A stretch of 64,000 bases of DNA from Moellerella wisconsensis ATCC 35017 (GTDB lineage: Bacteria > Pseudomonadota > Gammaproteobacteria > Enterobacterales > Enterobacteriaceae), in NCBI RefSeq assembly GCF_001294465.1, contig NZ_LGAA01000010.1:151469-215468 (forward strand). Reading direction: 5' to 3'. The translations under genes were made by a program, and so were the position numbers. Each line of letters starts with the position of its first letter. Position 1 is the stretch's first letter. The notes below the pieces were generated by a model. That model did not search any database. It saw only the letters and a list, made by a program, of their open reading frames with translations, and was not told the DNA's origin. Positions 18,953 to 27,632 of the stretch are shown in pieces.

Positions 18953-19669
18953 ATGAAGTCAGCGCGCATAAAGAAAAAAATTAAGATGCCAGTAAGCTGG
19001 TCAGATATCTATTTTGGTGAACAATATCGCCTAGCTCTGGAATATCAATTACAGCCTTGGTTAGCAAAAATTTATGGTTTTCATTTACTTAAGCTAGGGC
19101 ATTTGAGCACTGAAATTCATACTGAGGAGTGTATGATAGCCCATCAGTTTAGTATGGGGAATAATGATCCACGTTTTAATGTGATCGGTGATCCTTATGC
19201 GTTACCTTTTGACAACAAGTCGATCGATGCTTGTTTAATGGTAAATATGCTTTCATACAGCGAGGATCCTCATTGGTTATTACGCGGAGCAGATCGAGTT
19301 TTGGTTGATGATGGTTGGTTAATAATTTCTGAATTTAACCCTTTTAGCTTAATAGGGATGGCTAAATGTATCCCTATATTAAGAAAGCAGCCGCCTTTTA
19401 ATAGTCGAATGTTTCCCTCTTGGCGTATTTATGATTGGTTGAGTGTCCTAAATTATGAAATTTTCTATTTAACTCATTGTCAATTACTCCCTTGGCACCA
19501 TCCGAAGTCTTGGCTTAATCATCATATTAGGGGAATTGGGACATTGAGCATTCTCGTCGCACGTAAACGAACCTGCCCACTGACCCCAACATGTTTGAAG
19601 TTCAGCCGGTCAAATATGAAAATAGGTAATGCACTTGGAGTTACTAAATCAATGAAAAAACGTAATTAA
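18953..19669 (+). CDS. yafS: YafS, class I SAM-dependent methyltransferase-like protein
   Basis: Putative methyltransferase of unknown substrate. It has 238 residues, close to E. coli YafS. Visible conserved parts are LNPWLAKMYGFHLLKLG-like QLQPWLAKIYGFHLLKLG near residue 33, DPYALPFDNKSIDACLMVNM (the motif II/III region) and LLRGADRVLVDDGWLIISEF. The glycine-rich SAM loop is poorly kept (LKLGHLST), so catalytic activity is uncertain. It is divergent from gloB and ends 2 bases from the convergent rnhA stop, the same tight arrangement as in E. coli. Confidence 0.88.
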   Translation: MKSARIKKKIKMPVSWSDIYFGEQYRLALEYQLQPWLAKIYGFHLLKLGHLSTEIHTEECMIAHQFSMGNNDPRFNVIGDPYALPFDNKSIDACLMVNMLSYSEDPHWLLRGADRVLVDDGWLIISEFNPFSLIGMAKCIPILRKQPPFNSRMFPSWRIYDWLSVLNYEIFYLTHCQLLPWHHPKSWLNHHIRGIGTLSILVARKRTCPLTPTCLKFSRSNMKIGNALGVTKSMKKRN

Positions 19670-19671
19670 AT

Positions 19672-20139
19672 TTAATTTGCTGGTTTATATCCGCTATCTT
19701 CTTCGGTTGGTGAATTAGCAGCTTGACGAGCGAGTTCATCACATTTTTCATTTTCTGCATGCCCAGCATGACCTTTAACCCAGCGCCAATCAATTTTATG
19801 TCGAATAATGGCTTCATCAAGTCGCTTCCACAGATCAACATTAATCACAGGCGATTTATCCGCTTTGCGCCATTGCTTACGTTTCCAGTTATGGATCCAT
19901 TGAGTGATCCCCTGGCGTACATACTGGCTATCTGTGGTTAAAATAATATTACACGGTCTCTTTAAGGACTCTAATGCTACAATTGCAGCTAGAAGTTCCA
20001 TTCGATTATTGGTTGTTAAGAAAAATCCTTGGCTTAGTTCCTTAGTATGACCTTGATACCTAAGAAGAACTCCATAGCCACCGGGACCTGGATTACCTAA
20101 GCATGAACCATCAGTGAAAATCTCTACCTGTTTAATCAT
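19672..20139 (-). CDS. rnhA: Ribonuclease HI
   Basis: Endonuclease that degrades the RNA strand of RNA-DNA hybrids, preventing R-loop-driven replication starts. It has 155 residues, the family length. The active-site acidic residues are all present: Asp10 in [11 protein letters not shown], Glu48 in NRMELLAA, Asp70 in TTDSQYV and Asp134 in NEKCDELA, with the assisting His in VKGHAGH. It is divergent from dnaQ with 56 bases between the starts, so the two share a promoter region, as in E. coli. Confidence 0.97.
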   Translation of the reverse strand: MIKQVEIFTDGSCLGNPGPGGYGVLLRYQGHTKELSQGFFLTTNNRMELLAAIVALESLKRPCNIILTTDSQYVRQGITQWIHNWKRKQWRKADKSPVINVDLWKRLDEAIIRHKIDWRWVKGHAGHAENEKCDELARQAANSPTEEDSGYKPAN

Positions 20140-20195
20140 TTCTGGTAGACTTACCTTATATTATTAAAAACCTTAGTCTGACATAAAAAACTATT

Positions 20196-20957
20196 ATGAG
20201 CACGGCGATAAAACGACAAATTGTACTTGATACCGAAACAACCGGTATGAACAAACTTGGTGTTCATTATGAAGGCCATAATATTATAGAGATCGGTGCG
20301 GTAGAAGTGATTAATCGTCGATTAACAGGGCGAAATTTTCACATCTATATCAAACCAGATCGCTTAGTTGATCCTGAAGCTTTTGGTATCCATGGAATTA
20401 GTGATGAATTCTTAATGGATAAACCTGTATTTGCTGACATAGCTGATGAATTTATCGAATTTATTCGCGGGGCAGAATTAGTTATCCATAATGCGTCGTT
20501 TGATATTGGATTTATGGATTATGAATTTAGAAAGCTTAATCGAGGGATCCCCCCAACTGCTGAGTTTTGTCAGATAACCGATAGTCTGGCGTTAGCAAGA
20601 ACGTTATTCCCGGGGAAACGCAATAACTTAGATGCATTATGTGATCGATACATGATTGATAACTCCAAACGCCAGTTACACGGGGCGTTACTAGATGCTG
20701 AAATATTATCTGATGTTTACTTAGCCATGACTGGCGGGCAGACCTCTTTAGCATTTTCATTGGAAATGGAATCATCAAATGAAAATTCGATTCAGGAGAT
20801 TCAGCGGGTAGAACGACCTGTCTCGGGGCTAAAAGTTATTTATGCCAACGCGACTGAATTGATAGAACATGAGTCTCGTCTTGATCTCGTTGATAAAAAG
20901 TCTGGAAAATCTTGCTTATGGCGACTAGAAAAAGATGAAAATCAGATCGTTCACTAG
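20196..20957 (+). CDS. dnaQ: DNA polymerase III epsilon subunit (3'-5' proofreading exonuclease)
   Basis: Proofreading exonuclease in the Pol III core, bound to alpha (DnaE) and theta (HolE). It has 253 residues. DEDDh active-site motifs are visible: Asp12 and Glu14 in LDTETTG, Asp in NASFDIGF (about 103) and His/Asp in HGALLDAEIL (about 162-167). The C-terminal part includes the alpha-binding segment, ending GKSCLWRLEKDEN. It has no terminator before the tRNA-Asp gene 117 bases downstream, which has its own promoter. Confidence 0.97.
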   Translation: MSTAIKRQIVLDTETTGMNKLGVHYEGHNIIEIGAVEVINRRLTGRNFHIYIKPDRLVDPEAFGIHGISDEFLMDKPVFADIADEFIEFIRGAELVIHNASFDIGFMDYEFRKLNRGIPPTAEFCQITDSLALARTLFPGKRNNLDALCDRYMIDNSKRQLHGALLDAEILSDVYLAMTGGQTSLAFSLEMESSNENSIQEIQRVERPVSGLKVIYANATELIEHESRLDLVDKKSGKSCLWRLEKDENQIVH

Positions 20958-21015
20958 TATTAAATAGAATTAAGGCTAAAAACTGCTCAAACGAATCATT
21001 TTGAAAGAAAAATGA

Positions 21016-21044
21016 TTGACGGGAGTGTCTAGTATCCGTAATAT
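21016..21044 (+). promoter_or_regulatory. Sigma-70 promoter of the tRNA-Asp gene
   Basis: TTGACG (21016-21021), a 17-bp spacer and TAATAT (21039-21044), a near-consensus stable-RNA promoter. Initiation near 21051 would leave a leader of roughly 24 bases before the mature tRNA. Confidence 0.8.
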
Positions 21045-21074
21045 TCGCCTTGTTCTGAAGCAAGGACAAAGAGT

Positions 21075-21151
21075 GGAGCGGTAGTTCAGTTGGTTAGAAT
21101 ACCTGCCTGTCACGCAGGGGGTCGCGGGTTCGAGTCCCGTCCGTTCCGCCA
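21075..21151 (+). tRNA. aspV: tRNA-Asp (anticodon GTC)
   Basis: A 77-base cloverleaf with encoded CCA. The acceptor arm GGAGCGG pairs with CCGTTCC. The anticodon stem CCTGC/GCAGG holds GTC at 21109-21111, and the T arm reads GCGGGTTCGAGTCCCGT. The position after dnaQ matches aspV of E. coli. It is framed by a strong promoter and a strong terminator, and marks the left edge of an accessory region. Confidence 0.97.
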
Positions 21152-21160
21152 ACAAATTTG

Positions 21161-21192
21161 AAGCCCTGAGTATTTATACTCAGGGCTTTTTG
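21161..21192 (+). terminator. Rho-independent terminator of tRNA-Asp
   Basis: AAGCCCTGAGTAT pairs with ATACTCAGGGCTT around a short loop, followed by a T run; it starts 9 bases after the tRNA CCA. Confidence 0.92.
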
Positions 21193-21211
21193 CTGTTTGT
21201 ATTTGTGATGA

Positions 21212-21478
21212 TCAGCGTACATTAGTTAGTTTTAGTTCTAGCCAAAAAATATTGGCTTTATTATTTATATAGCGTGAAGGCCAAATATCCATGGGTGATA
21301 TCCCGAGTTGATGTGCGATAATTGCTTCCCCTTTTGGCCATGGACGTTGTAAAGCATTTGATAATGTTGAAGAAGCAAGGCCTGCCCTCCGTGATACTTG
21401 TGATAGACACGTACCCTGTTTTTTTATTGCTGCAATAATATCTGCGGGATGCCAATCATATTTATCCAGTATATTCAT
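21212..21478 (-). CDS. Nlp/Ner-like DNA-binding regulator
   Basis: Small transcriptional regulator of the Nlp (SfsB) family, related to the Ner repressors of Mu-like phages. It has 88 residues. The N-terminal half matches the family: DWHPADIIAAIKKQGTCLSQ, a helix-turn-helix SRRAGLASSTLSNALQRPWPK, and GEAIIAHQLGISPMDIWPSRY. GGAG lies 8 bases before the ATG at 21478. It is alone next to the tRNA-Asp, oriented towards it. In E. coli nlp lies elsewhere, so the gene marks a change of synteny and could have arrived by transfer. The target genes are unknown. Confidence 0.85.
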   Translation of the reverse strand: MNILDKYDWHPADIIAAIKKQGTCLSQVSRRAGLASSTLSNALQRPWPKGEAIIAHQLGISPMDIWPSRYINNKANIFWLELKLTNVR

Positions 21479-21694
21479 ATAATCATCTCCATAATAAATT
21501 CATTTATATATTATTAATATATCGTGATTGATATATCGAGTAACTACTAAAATATTAGAATTTAAATAAACTAAGTTATAAAATACAGTTATAATTGTTA
21601 TTTTGATAACTAATTTTTAACTCCAACTTTTAGTCGTTCAGTGTTGTATCATAGATGATATTTTTTTATAAAGAAGAGGGTTAAATACTTAGTG

Positions 21695-22372
21695 TTAGAT
21701 AATAAGATAACTGAGGCTATTTAAATATGCTTTAGGAATATAAAGATCATAGTGATACTTCTTACATAAAATTCTGAGTTCTATTGGTGAACTTACTGTT
21801 AGTTTTTCATAAATTAGGCATAAATTATTTTCCAGTGTTTTTTGTGAAATACCGATTTCATTTGAAATTGATTTATTAGAAATTCCACGACAAAAAAGAA
21901 ATAAAATTTTCCATTCTCTTGATGTTAATAATTTATTTGGATTGTTAGTATAAATAGATAAGAAACTAGTGTTATTTAAATAATCCAATGCATTAAAATA
22001 AATAGTTTCTCTAACATGAGATAAAATCCCAATACAAAAATTGTTTGCATTAATCATTGGCATTTTATCAAAATATAATAATTTGTTTTTATTATTTATT
22101 TTACATTTAAAATTTCCTATAGATGATATTCTATGTAAATTTTTCATTACATTAATTTCATGTTGTTCAATTAGATAACTGTATTTTCTAAATAATGATG
22201 TTATTTCATTTTCTGTATATCCAAGTAAATTATCATTCTCAATTAGCTCTTTATATGGACTGTTTGCATAAATATATTTTAATTTGGTATCTTTTATATA
22301 CCAAGGATCTGTATTATTATCTAATGTATTTATTATTTCTGCTGATAATAAGTCTTTATTTTTCACATGCAT
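21695..22372 (-). CDS. PAS-LuxR regulator, paralogue 1 (most divergent)
   Basis: Predicted cytoplasmic regulator with an N-terminal PAS-like sensor and a C-terminal LuxR/GerE-type helix-turn-helix. It has 225 residues. The PAS entry block DNNTDPWYIKDTKLKYIYAN is at about 18-37, and the HTH is at about 145-205 (LTSREWKILFLFCRGISNKS, SNEIGISQKTLENNLCLIYE). The tail KKYHYDLYIPKAYLNSLSY parallels the paralogues. No receiver domain or acyl-homoserine-lactone domain is seen. The ATG at 22372 lacks a visible ribosome binding site. The codons are extremely AT-rich. It is the last of a same-strand array of four related genes; the ligand and targets are unknown. Confidence 0.75.
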   Translation of the reverse strand: MHVKNKDLLSAEIINTLDNNTDPWYIKDTKLKYIYANSPYKELIENDNLLGYTENEITSLFRKYSYLIEQHEINVMKNLHRISSIGNFKCKINNKNKLLYFDKMPMINANNFCIGILSHVRETIYFNALDYLNNTSFLSIYTNNPNKLLTSREWKILFLFCRGISNKSISNEIGISQKTLENNLCLIYEKLTVSSPIELRILCKKYHYDLYIPKAYLNSLSYLII

Positions 22373-22502
22373 TATATATACTATTTTTTAGAGTGATCTA
22401 TTATTTTTAATTTGAAGATTTATTTGAAGATACTTTGATTTTATTTATATACCATTTGTATTTTTCGAATTACTTAAAAAATAAAATGAAATCATATTAT
22501 GT

Positions 22503-23180
22503 TTACTCTTTAAACAGTAAGCAACTACTAGATTTAACAAAATGCTCTGGAACGTATAAATCAAAATGATGTTCATAACAATATTCTAAAAATTGAGCAG
22601 CTTTATGAACACCTATTTTTCGATAAATTCCTACGAAATTATTTTCGATAGTACGGTAGGAAATTTTCAAAATTCGACTTATTTGTTTACGGGTATAGTG
22701 ATGAATAAATAAGAAAATAATATCCCATTCTATTGAGGAGATGCTTTCAACTGGTGGAGTAAATATTAATGAACTTGGGATTTTTCCGCGAAATAAATGA
22801 TACAGACAATACGAGTTAGCTTTACGAGCATGAAAGATAATGCCTTGGCATTCTTGATTTTTATCAAAAAATGGAATTTTTTCAGTTAAGTAGGAGGATA
22901 AATAATTTTCATAAGAGAATTTATGGGTTTCTAAAGATATAATGGTTTTATTTCTGCTCATGACTATTTTATCATGGAGCATAAATTCTTGGTAGTATTC
23001 AGCCCCATCCCATGGAATTTCATTATCATAATGGCCTTTTAAAGTAAATTTTTTATCAAGAGAAAGTAAGCTGTTAACGGCATTATTGCCATAAATAAAG
23101 CAGGAATTTTTATCTTTAATCGCCCAAGCATCTTGGCTCATTTCAAAAGTATTGATTATATCTGCTGGCAGATTATTCAT
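22503..23180 (-). CDS. PAS-LuxR regulator, paralogue 2
   Basis: It has 225 residues from the ATG at 23180, which has AAGGA eight bases upstream; a longer frame to 23246 overlaps the preceding gene and lacks a ribosome binding site. The N-terminal PAS-type block is MNNLPADIINTFEMSQDAWA with IKDKNSCFIYGN. The C-terminal HTH covers about residues 155-212 (EWDIIFLFIHHYTRKQISRI, LKISYRTIENNF). About three quarters of its last 92 residues are identical to the upstream neighbour, so the two arose by duplication. It starts 4 bases after the neighbour's stop codon, so they are co-transcribed. Confidence 0.8.
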   Translation of the reverse strand: MNNLPADIINTFEMSQDAWAIKDKNSCFIYGNNAVNSLLSLDKKFTLKGHYDNEIPWDGAEYYQEFMLHDKIVMSRNKTIISLETHKFSYENYLSSYLTEKIPFFDKNQECQGIIFHARKANSYCLYHLFRGKIPSSLIFTPPVESISSIEWDIIFLFIHHYTRKQISRILKISYRTIENNFVGIYRKIGVHKAAQFLEYCYEHHFDLYVPEHFVKSSSCLLFKE

Positions 23181-23184
23181 AATA

Positions 23185-23877
23185 TTATTCCTTAAATAAT
23201 AAGCGACTACCGGATTTAACAAAATGTTCTGGGACGTACAAATCAAAATCGTGCTCGTAGCAATATTCTAAAAATTGAGAAGCTTTATGAATACCAATTT
23301 TTTGATAAATAGCGGCGAAATGGTTTTCGACCGTGCGGTAGGAGATATTTAAAATATTACCGATTTGTTTACTGGTATAGCGATGAATAAATAAGAAAAT
23401 AACATCCCATTCTCGAGAAGATATCGTTTCTACCGGCGGAGTAAACATTAATGAACCGGGAAGTTTGCCACGAAACAGACGATTGAGACAATATGAGTGA
23501 GCTTGGCGGGCATGAAAGATAAGCCCTTGGCAGATACCATTTTCATCATAGAAAGGCATTTTTTCACATAGGTATGACGATAGATTATTTTCTTTAGAAA
23601 AATGATGAGTTTCTAATGATGTTACATTAATATTCTTTTTTATTGTTGTTTGGTCATGTAATATATGTTCTTTATAATATGTAGAGCCATTCCACGGTAT
23701 ATCTCCATCAGACAAACCCTCATAATCGAATTCATTAGATAAGCTATGTAAGTTTTTTAGTTTAGTATTAACATAAGCAAAATTTGAATTTTTATCTTTA
23801 ATTCCCCAAGCATCTTCACTCATTTCAAAAGTATTGATCATATCTGCTGGCAGATTATTAATATTGAAATTATTCAT
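23185..23877 (-). CDS. PAS-LuxR regulator, paralogue 3
   Basis: It has 230 residues from the ATG at 23877, which follows GGGA by 6 bases. The PAS-type region is in residues 1-130 (NLPADMINTFEMSEDAWGIK, DKNSNFAYVN; FYDENGICQGLIFHARQAHS). The LuxR-type HTH lies near the C-terminus (SSREWDVIFLFIHRYTSKQI, LNISYRTVENHFAAIYQKIG), followed by the shared tail HDFDLYVPEHFVKSGSRLLF. It is first of a two-gene unit with paralogue 2 and lies 66 bases downstream of a frameshifted fourth copy. Ligand and regulon are unknown. Confidence 0.8.
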   Translation of the reverse strand: MNNFNINNLPADMINTFEMSEDAWGIKDKNSNFAYVNTKLKNLHSLSNEFDYEGLSDGDIPWNGSTYYKEHILHDQTTIKKNINVTSLETHHFSKENNLSSYLCEKMPFYDENGICQGLIFHARQAHSYCLNRLFRGKLPGSLMFTPPVETISSREWDVIFLFIHRYTSKQIGNILNISYRTVENHFAAIYQKIGIHKASQFLEYCYEHDFDLYVPEHFVKSGSRLLFKE

Positions 23878-23943
23878 AGTTGTTCCCGATAATAAATTAT
23901 AGACATAAAGATGGTGTGTGTTTAATGGTTGAATTAATTATGG

Positions 23944-24638
23944 TTAGGTTAATTCATGTGTGCCTTGCGGCATAAGTTTATCAGGAACATTGCTATTAAA
24001 TTGATGTTTTTGGCAATACTCGGATAATTCATCAAGCGATGAGGCTTTTAATTTAAAACATATATTTGTTAAATATTGAGATACATCTTCATTGTCTAAG
24101 TCTAAAAGAGTGGCTATTTCTTCAGGAGTCATTAAATGAGAAAATAATGTTAGAGTTGCTATTTCTTCAGATGTCATATTTATTTCAGGATCAGGGGCTT
24201 GAATATTTATCATGCTAGGAAGTTGGTTATCAATATAGTAATTAGAAGAAAAATTACTATAAAGAGAGAAATGAAAGCTTACTGCAAATAATTTATGCTC
24301 ATTATCAAATAATGGTGTTCTATCACAGATATAAATTTCTCTTGGATTATTTGAGTGGAATATATGTGATTCAACGGATGATACACGCCTTAACTCTTTA
24401 TGTACTTTTTTTTCTAATTTTATATAGTCTTGATGTAAAAATAGCTCACTGAACTGATATCAGCATCGGTTAGTCCAATAATATCAATGTGGTCGGGTAA
24501 ATTAATTAGTTTACGAAATGCATTATTTAAATATAAGTATTTAGAATTAATATCTTTTACTGAGTACGGTTCTTGATTATTATTCCATGTATTAATTAAT
24601 TGTTGGCTAATTACTGATAAATTAATATTTTTAGTCAT
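23944..24638 (-). pseudogene. PAS-LuxR regulator, paralogue 4, broken by a frameshift
   Basis: Two frames on the minus strand form one protein of this family. The first runs from 24638 (NLSVISQQLINTWNNNQEPY, SVKDINSKYLYLN) and ends at a TAA at 24420. The second is open without interruption from about 24447 to 23944, giving LFLHQDYIKLEKKVHKELRR and a C-terminal HTH region (EEIATLLDLDNEDVSQYLTN). Inserting one base near 24447-24455 (the LTDADISS codons) would restore one ORF of about 230 residues. The HTH is the least similar of the four. A sequencing error or programmed frameshift cannot be excluded. Confidence 0.75.
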
Positions 24639-25105
24639 AAGTGAATCTCCATTTAAATTATTTTTCGTCCGTTGACTAATTAAGATAATTGTATTCCTGA
24701 TAAGATCAATTGAGTTGGCTGTAATTAAGATAAAGTTTTTTATTGCTTCAGGTAAATAATCATGCCATGTGCTAGGTTGAATCGATGATTAGATTATCTA
24801 AAAAGGCTCATTTTCTATTAAAATGTTGGTATTTTGCACAAAATTAAGATTATTGTGACTTTCTACGCTTTATCAGCAAATTACCTTGATTATAGGTATT
24901 AATCTCAGGTCTAATATCCCGATGGTTTGCGCAAAACAGCCGATGAAATTAGCGTGTTGCGCAATAAGGCATTTTTATTTGAGGTGATACTTTATCTGTA
25001 TAATATAGTGTTAGCTGAGAAGCAAATAATTGCTGTCTGCGACGATTTGCGTTAGTTTCATAGCATGAGTTTTTAACCGACAGCAACTGCCTTGCAGTAA
25101 CCGCT
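24639..25105. other. Intergenic region upstream of tktA
   Basis: AT-rich DNA joining the regulator array to tktA. A TATAAT at 24999-25004 (preceded by TG) is the best -10 candidate for tktA, with only a weak -35 (TATTTG) 17 bp upstream, giving a leader of about 210 bases. No ORF or RNA gene recognised. Confidence 0.4.
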
Positions 25106-25175
25106 GAGCTATATGGTAAACTATACGCAAAACTATACGCAAAACTATGCGCTGACTATATGCTGAACTACGCTG
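25106..25175 (+). repeat. Degenerate 12-bp tandem repeat in the tktA leader
   Basis: AAACTATACGCA occurs perfectly at 25118-25129 and 25130-25141, then as AAACTATGCGCT (25142-25153), GACTATATGCTG (25154-25165) and a partial AACTACGCTG (25166-25175). A degenerate copy GAGCTATATGGT precedes them. The array ends 46 bases before the tktA start. Confidence 0.75.
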
Positions 25176-25221
25176 TAATAAATTGGTTTAAGTACGCTTT
25201 TATCCGACCTGGAGTATAATA

Positions 25222-27216
25222 ATGACTAGTCGTAAAACCCTTGCTAATGCTATCCGTTTTCTCAGTATGGACGCGGTACAAAAAGCAAAATCAGGGCATC
25301 CTGGCGCGCCTATGGGCATGGCAGATATTGCAGAAGTATTGTGGCGTGATTATATGAATCATAATCCAGCCGATCCACATTGGGCCAATCGCGATCGCTT
25401 TGTTTTATCTAATGGTCATGGCTCTATGCTGATTTATAGCTTGTTGCATCTGACAGGTTATGATCTTTCTATCGAAGAATTGAAAAACTTCCGCCAATTA
25501 CATTCTAAAACTCCCGGCCATCCAGAATATGGTTATACTCCAGGCGTTGAGACAACTACTGGCCCATTAGGTCAAGGTATTGCTAATGCTATTGGCTTCG
25601 CTATTGCTGAGCGTACCCTAGCTGCCCAATTTAACCGTCCGGGCCATGATATCGTTAATCATCACACTTACGCCTTCATGGGCGACGGTTGTATGATGGA
25701 AGGTATCTCTCATGAAGTTTGCTCTTTAGCGGGTACCTTAAAGCTGGGCAAATTGACCGCATTTTATGATGACAATGGTATTTCCATTGATGGTCATGTT
25801 CAGGGTTGGTTTACTGACGATACCGCAGCGCGTTTTGAAGCGTATAACTGGCATGTTATTCGTGATATTGATGGGCATGATGCTGATCAAATTAAAGCGG
25901 CAATTACTGAAGCGCACGGCGTTACTGATAAACCAACATTGATTATGTGTAAAACCGTTATCGGTTTTGGTTCACCTCATAAAGCAGGTACTGAGGCCGT
26001 TCATGGTGCGCCTTTAGGTGATGATGAAATTGCGGCAACGCGCAAAGCGTTAGACTGGCCGTATGCACCATTTGAAATCCCACAAGAAATTTATACAGAG
26101 TGGGATGCGCGTGAAGCAGGAAAAGCTAAACAAGCCGCATGGGAAACGAAATTTGCCGCCTATGCAAAAGAATTCCCTGAGTTAGCCAGTGAATTTACAC
26201 GTCGTATGGCAGGTGAACTGCCGGCTGATTTTGAGAAAGAAGCTCAGAAATTTATCGACAACTTACAAGCTAATCCAGCCAATATCGCTAGCCGTAAAGC
26301 ATCTCAAAACACCTTAGAAGCTTTTGGTAAAATTTTACCAGAATTTCTTGGTGGCTCTGCCGATTTAGCGCCAAGTAACTTGACTATGTGGTCAGGTTCT
26401 AAGCCATTGAATGAAGATATCGCGGGTAACTATATTCATTATGGTGTGCGTGAATTTGGTATGTCTGCGATCATGAATGGTATTGCTCTGCATGGCGGTT
26501 TTGTTCCTTACGGTGCAACGTTCTTAATGTTTGTTGAATATGCACGTAATGCTGTGCGTATGGCTGCATTAATGAAAATTCGTAGTATTTTTGTTTATAC
26601 TCACGATTCTATCGGTCTGGGTGAAGATGGTCCAACTCACCAACCGGTTGAGCAATTGGCTAGCCTGCGCGTGACACCAAATATGAGCACCTGGCGTCCT
26701 TGTGACCAAGTTGAGTCGGCAGTGGCTTGGAAATATGCCGTTGAACGTAAAGATGGTCCTAGCGCATTAATTTTCTCTCGTCAGAACTTAGCTCAGCAGC
26801 CTCGTACTACCCAGCAATTGGCTGATATTGAGAAAGGTGCTTATGTATTGAAAGATTGTGAAGGTCAGCCAGAACTCATTTTCATTGCGACCGGTTCTGA
26901 AGTTGAGCTGGCGGTTAAAGCCAGTGAACAACTGAGTGCAGAAGGACGTAAAGTGCGTGTTGTTTCTATGCCATCTACCGATGCATTTGATAAACAAGAT
27001 GCAGCATACCGTGAGTCTGTTCTGCCTTCTGCAGTCTCTGCACGTGTTGCTATCGAAGCAGGCATTGCTGATTACTGGTTTAAATATACCGGTTTGAACG
27101 GTGCTATCATCGGAATGCACAGCTTCGGTGAATCTGCTCCTGCTGAATTGTTGTTTAAAGAATTCGGTTTCTCTGTTGAAAACGTGGTTACTCAAGCGAA
27201 ATCTCTGCTGAAATAA
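25222..27216 (+). CDS. tktA: Transketolase
   Basis: Thiamine diphosphate enzyme of the non-oxidative pentose phosphate pathway that moves two-carbon units between sugar phosphates. It has 664 residues, the family length. Visible landmarks are the N-terminal [18 protein letters not shown], the ThDP/metal motif beginning [12 protein letters not shown] (about residues 154-165) and ending near [10 protein letters not shown], and the middle domain with [10 protein letters not shown] and [11 protein letters not shown]. The catalytic Glu is in the latter. A GGAG-type site precedes the ATG. Base composition is higher in G+C than its neighbours, as for a highly expressed gene. A terminator follows. 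Confidence 0.97.
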   Translation: MTSRKTLANAIRFLSMDAVQKAKSGHPGAPMGMADIAEVLWRDYMNHNPADPHWANRDRFVLSNGHGSMLIYSLLHLTGYDLSIEELKNFRQLHSKTPGHPEYGYTPGVETTTGPLGQGIANAIGFAIAERTLAAQFNRPGHDIVNHHTYAFMGDGCMMEGISHEVCSLAGTLKLGKLTAFYDDNGISIDGHVQGWFTDDTAARFEAYNWHVIRDIDGHDADQIKAAITEAHGVTDKPTLIMCKTVIGFGSPHKAGTEAVHGAPLGDDEIAATRKALDWPYAPFEIPQEIYTEWDAREAGKAKQAAWETKFAAYAKEFPELASEFTRRMAGELPADFEKEAQKFIDNLQANPANIASRKASQNTLEAFGKILPEFLGGSADLAPSNLTMWSGSKPLNEDIAGNYIHYGVREFGMSAIMNGIALHGGFVPYGATFLMFVEYARNAVRMAALMKIRSIFVYTHDSIGLGEDGPTHQPVEQLASLRVTPNMSTWRPCDQVESAVAWKYAVERKDGPSALIFSRQNLAQQPRTTQQLADIEKGAYVLKDCEGQPELIFIATGSEVELAVKASEQLSAEGRKVRVVSMPSTDAFDKQDAAYRESVLPSAVSARVAIEAGIADYWFKYTGLNGAIIGMHSFGESAPAELLFKEFGFSVENVVTQAKSLLK

Positions 27217-27231
27217 CCTCTGTTTTTTACT

Positions 27232-27270
27232 GAAAAAAGCCTCCGTGTCAGTTTGAACGGGGGCTTTTTT
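27232..27270 (+). terminator. Rho-independent terminator of tktA
   Basis: AGCCTCCGT pairs with ACGGGGGCT (one G-U pair), flanked by A and T runs, with a terminal run of six T residues, 16 bases after the tktA stop. Confidence 0.9.
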
Positions 27271-27453
27271 ATTCTCATACTATTATTATCTCATTCTTAT
27301 ACTATTATATATATTATTGTTACTTTTCTTCTTTCTGCGTCTTTCAATAATTGCCATCGATGATGTTTATCATTATTTTGTCTTTATTTTAATCAGACGG
27401 TTTTTTTACTATTGCGTTATCCCATCATATCCCTTAAGCTATTTTTATACCTG

Positions 27454-27467
27454 CTGAACCGTTTCAG
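27454..27467 (+). promoter_or_regulatory. Candidate Cra (FruR) operator upstream of epd
   Basis: CTGAACCGTTTCAG matches the Cra consensus core TGAAWCGWTTCA with one mismatch. It lies about 165 bp before the epd start. In E. coli the epd-pgk-fbaA operon is regulated by Cra and CRP; I saw no clear CRP site here. The remaining gap (27271-27632) holds no gene. Confidence 0.55.
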
Positions 27468-27632
27468 TTTCTGGCAAGAAAATATAAAAACACCAGAAAT
27501 GTTGAAATATAAATGTCAAAAATGTCGAGTGAAGCACACTTTTGTTATTTCACCGATGAAATCAGCAGTACAGTTTGATTGAGTCAGTTATCCTTAGCAT
27601 CCGTAGGTTTTTATTCTATTTTAAGGTGTGAC

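Noticed and set aside
25106..25175. Short direct repeats as a CRISPR array
   Set aside because: The units are contiguous 12-bp repeats without spacers and there are no cas genes; a simple tandem repeat explains them.
26788..27195. 135-codon minus-strand ORF in the 3' part of tktA
   Set aside because: Opposite-strand shadow of transketolase, with no start signal.
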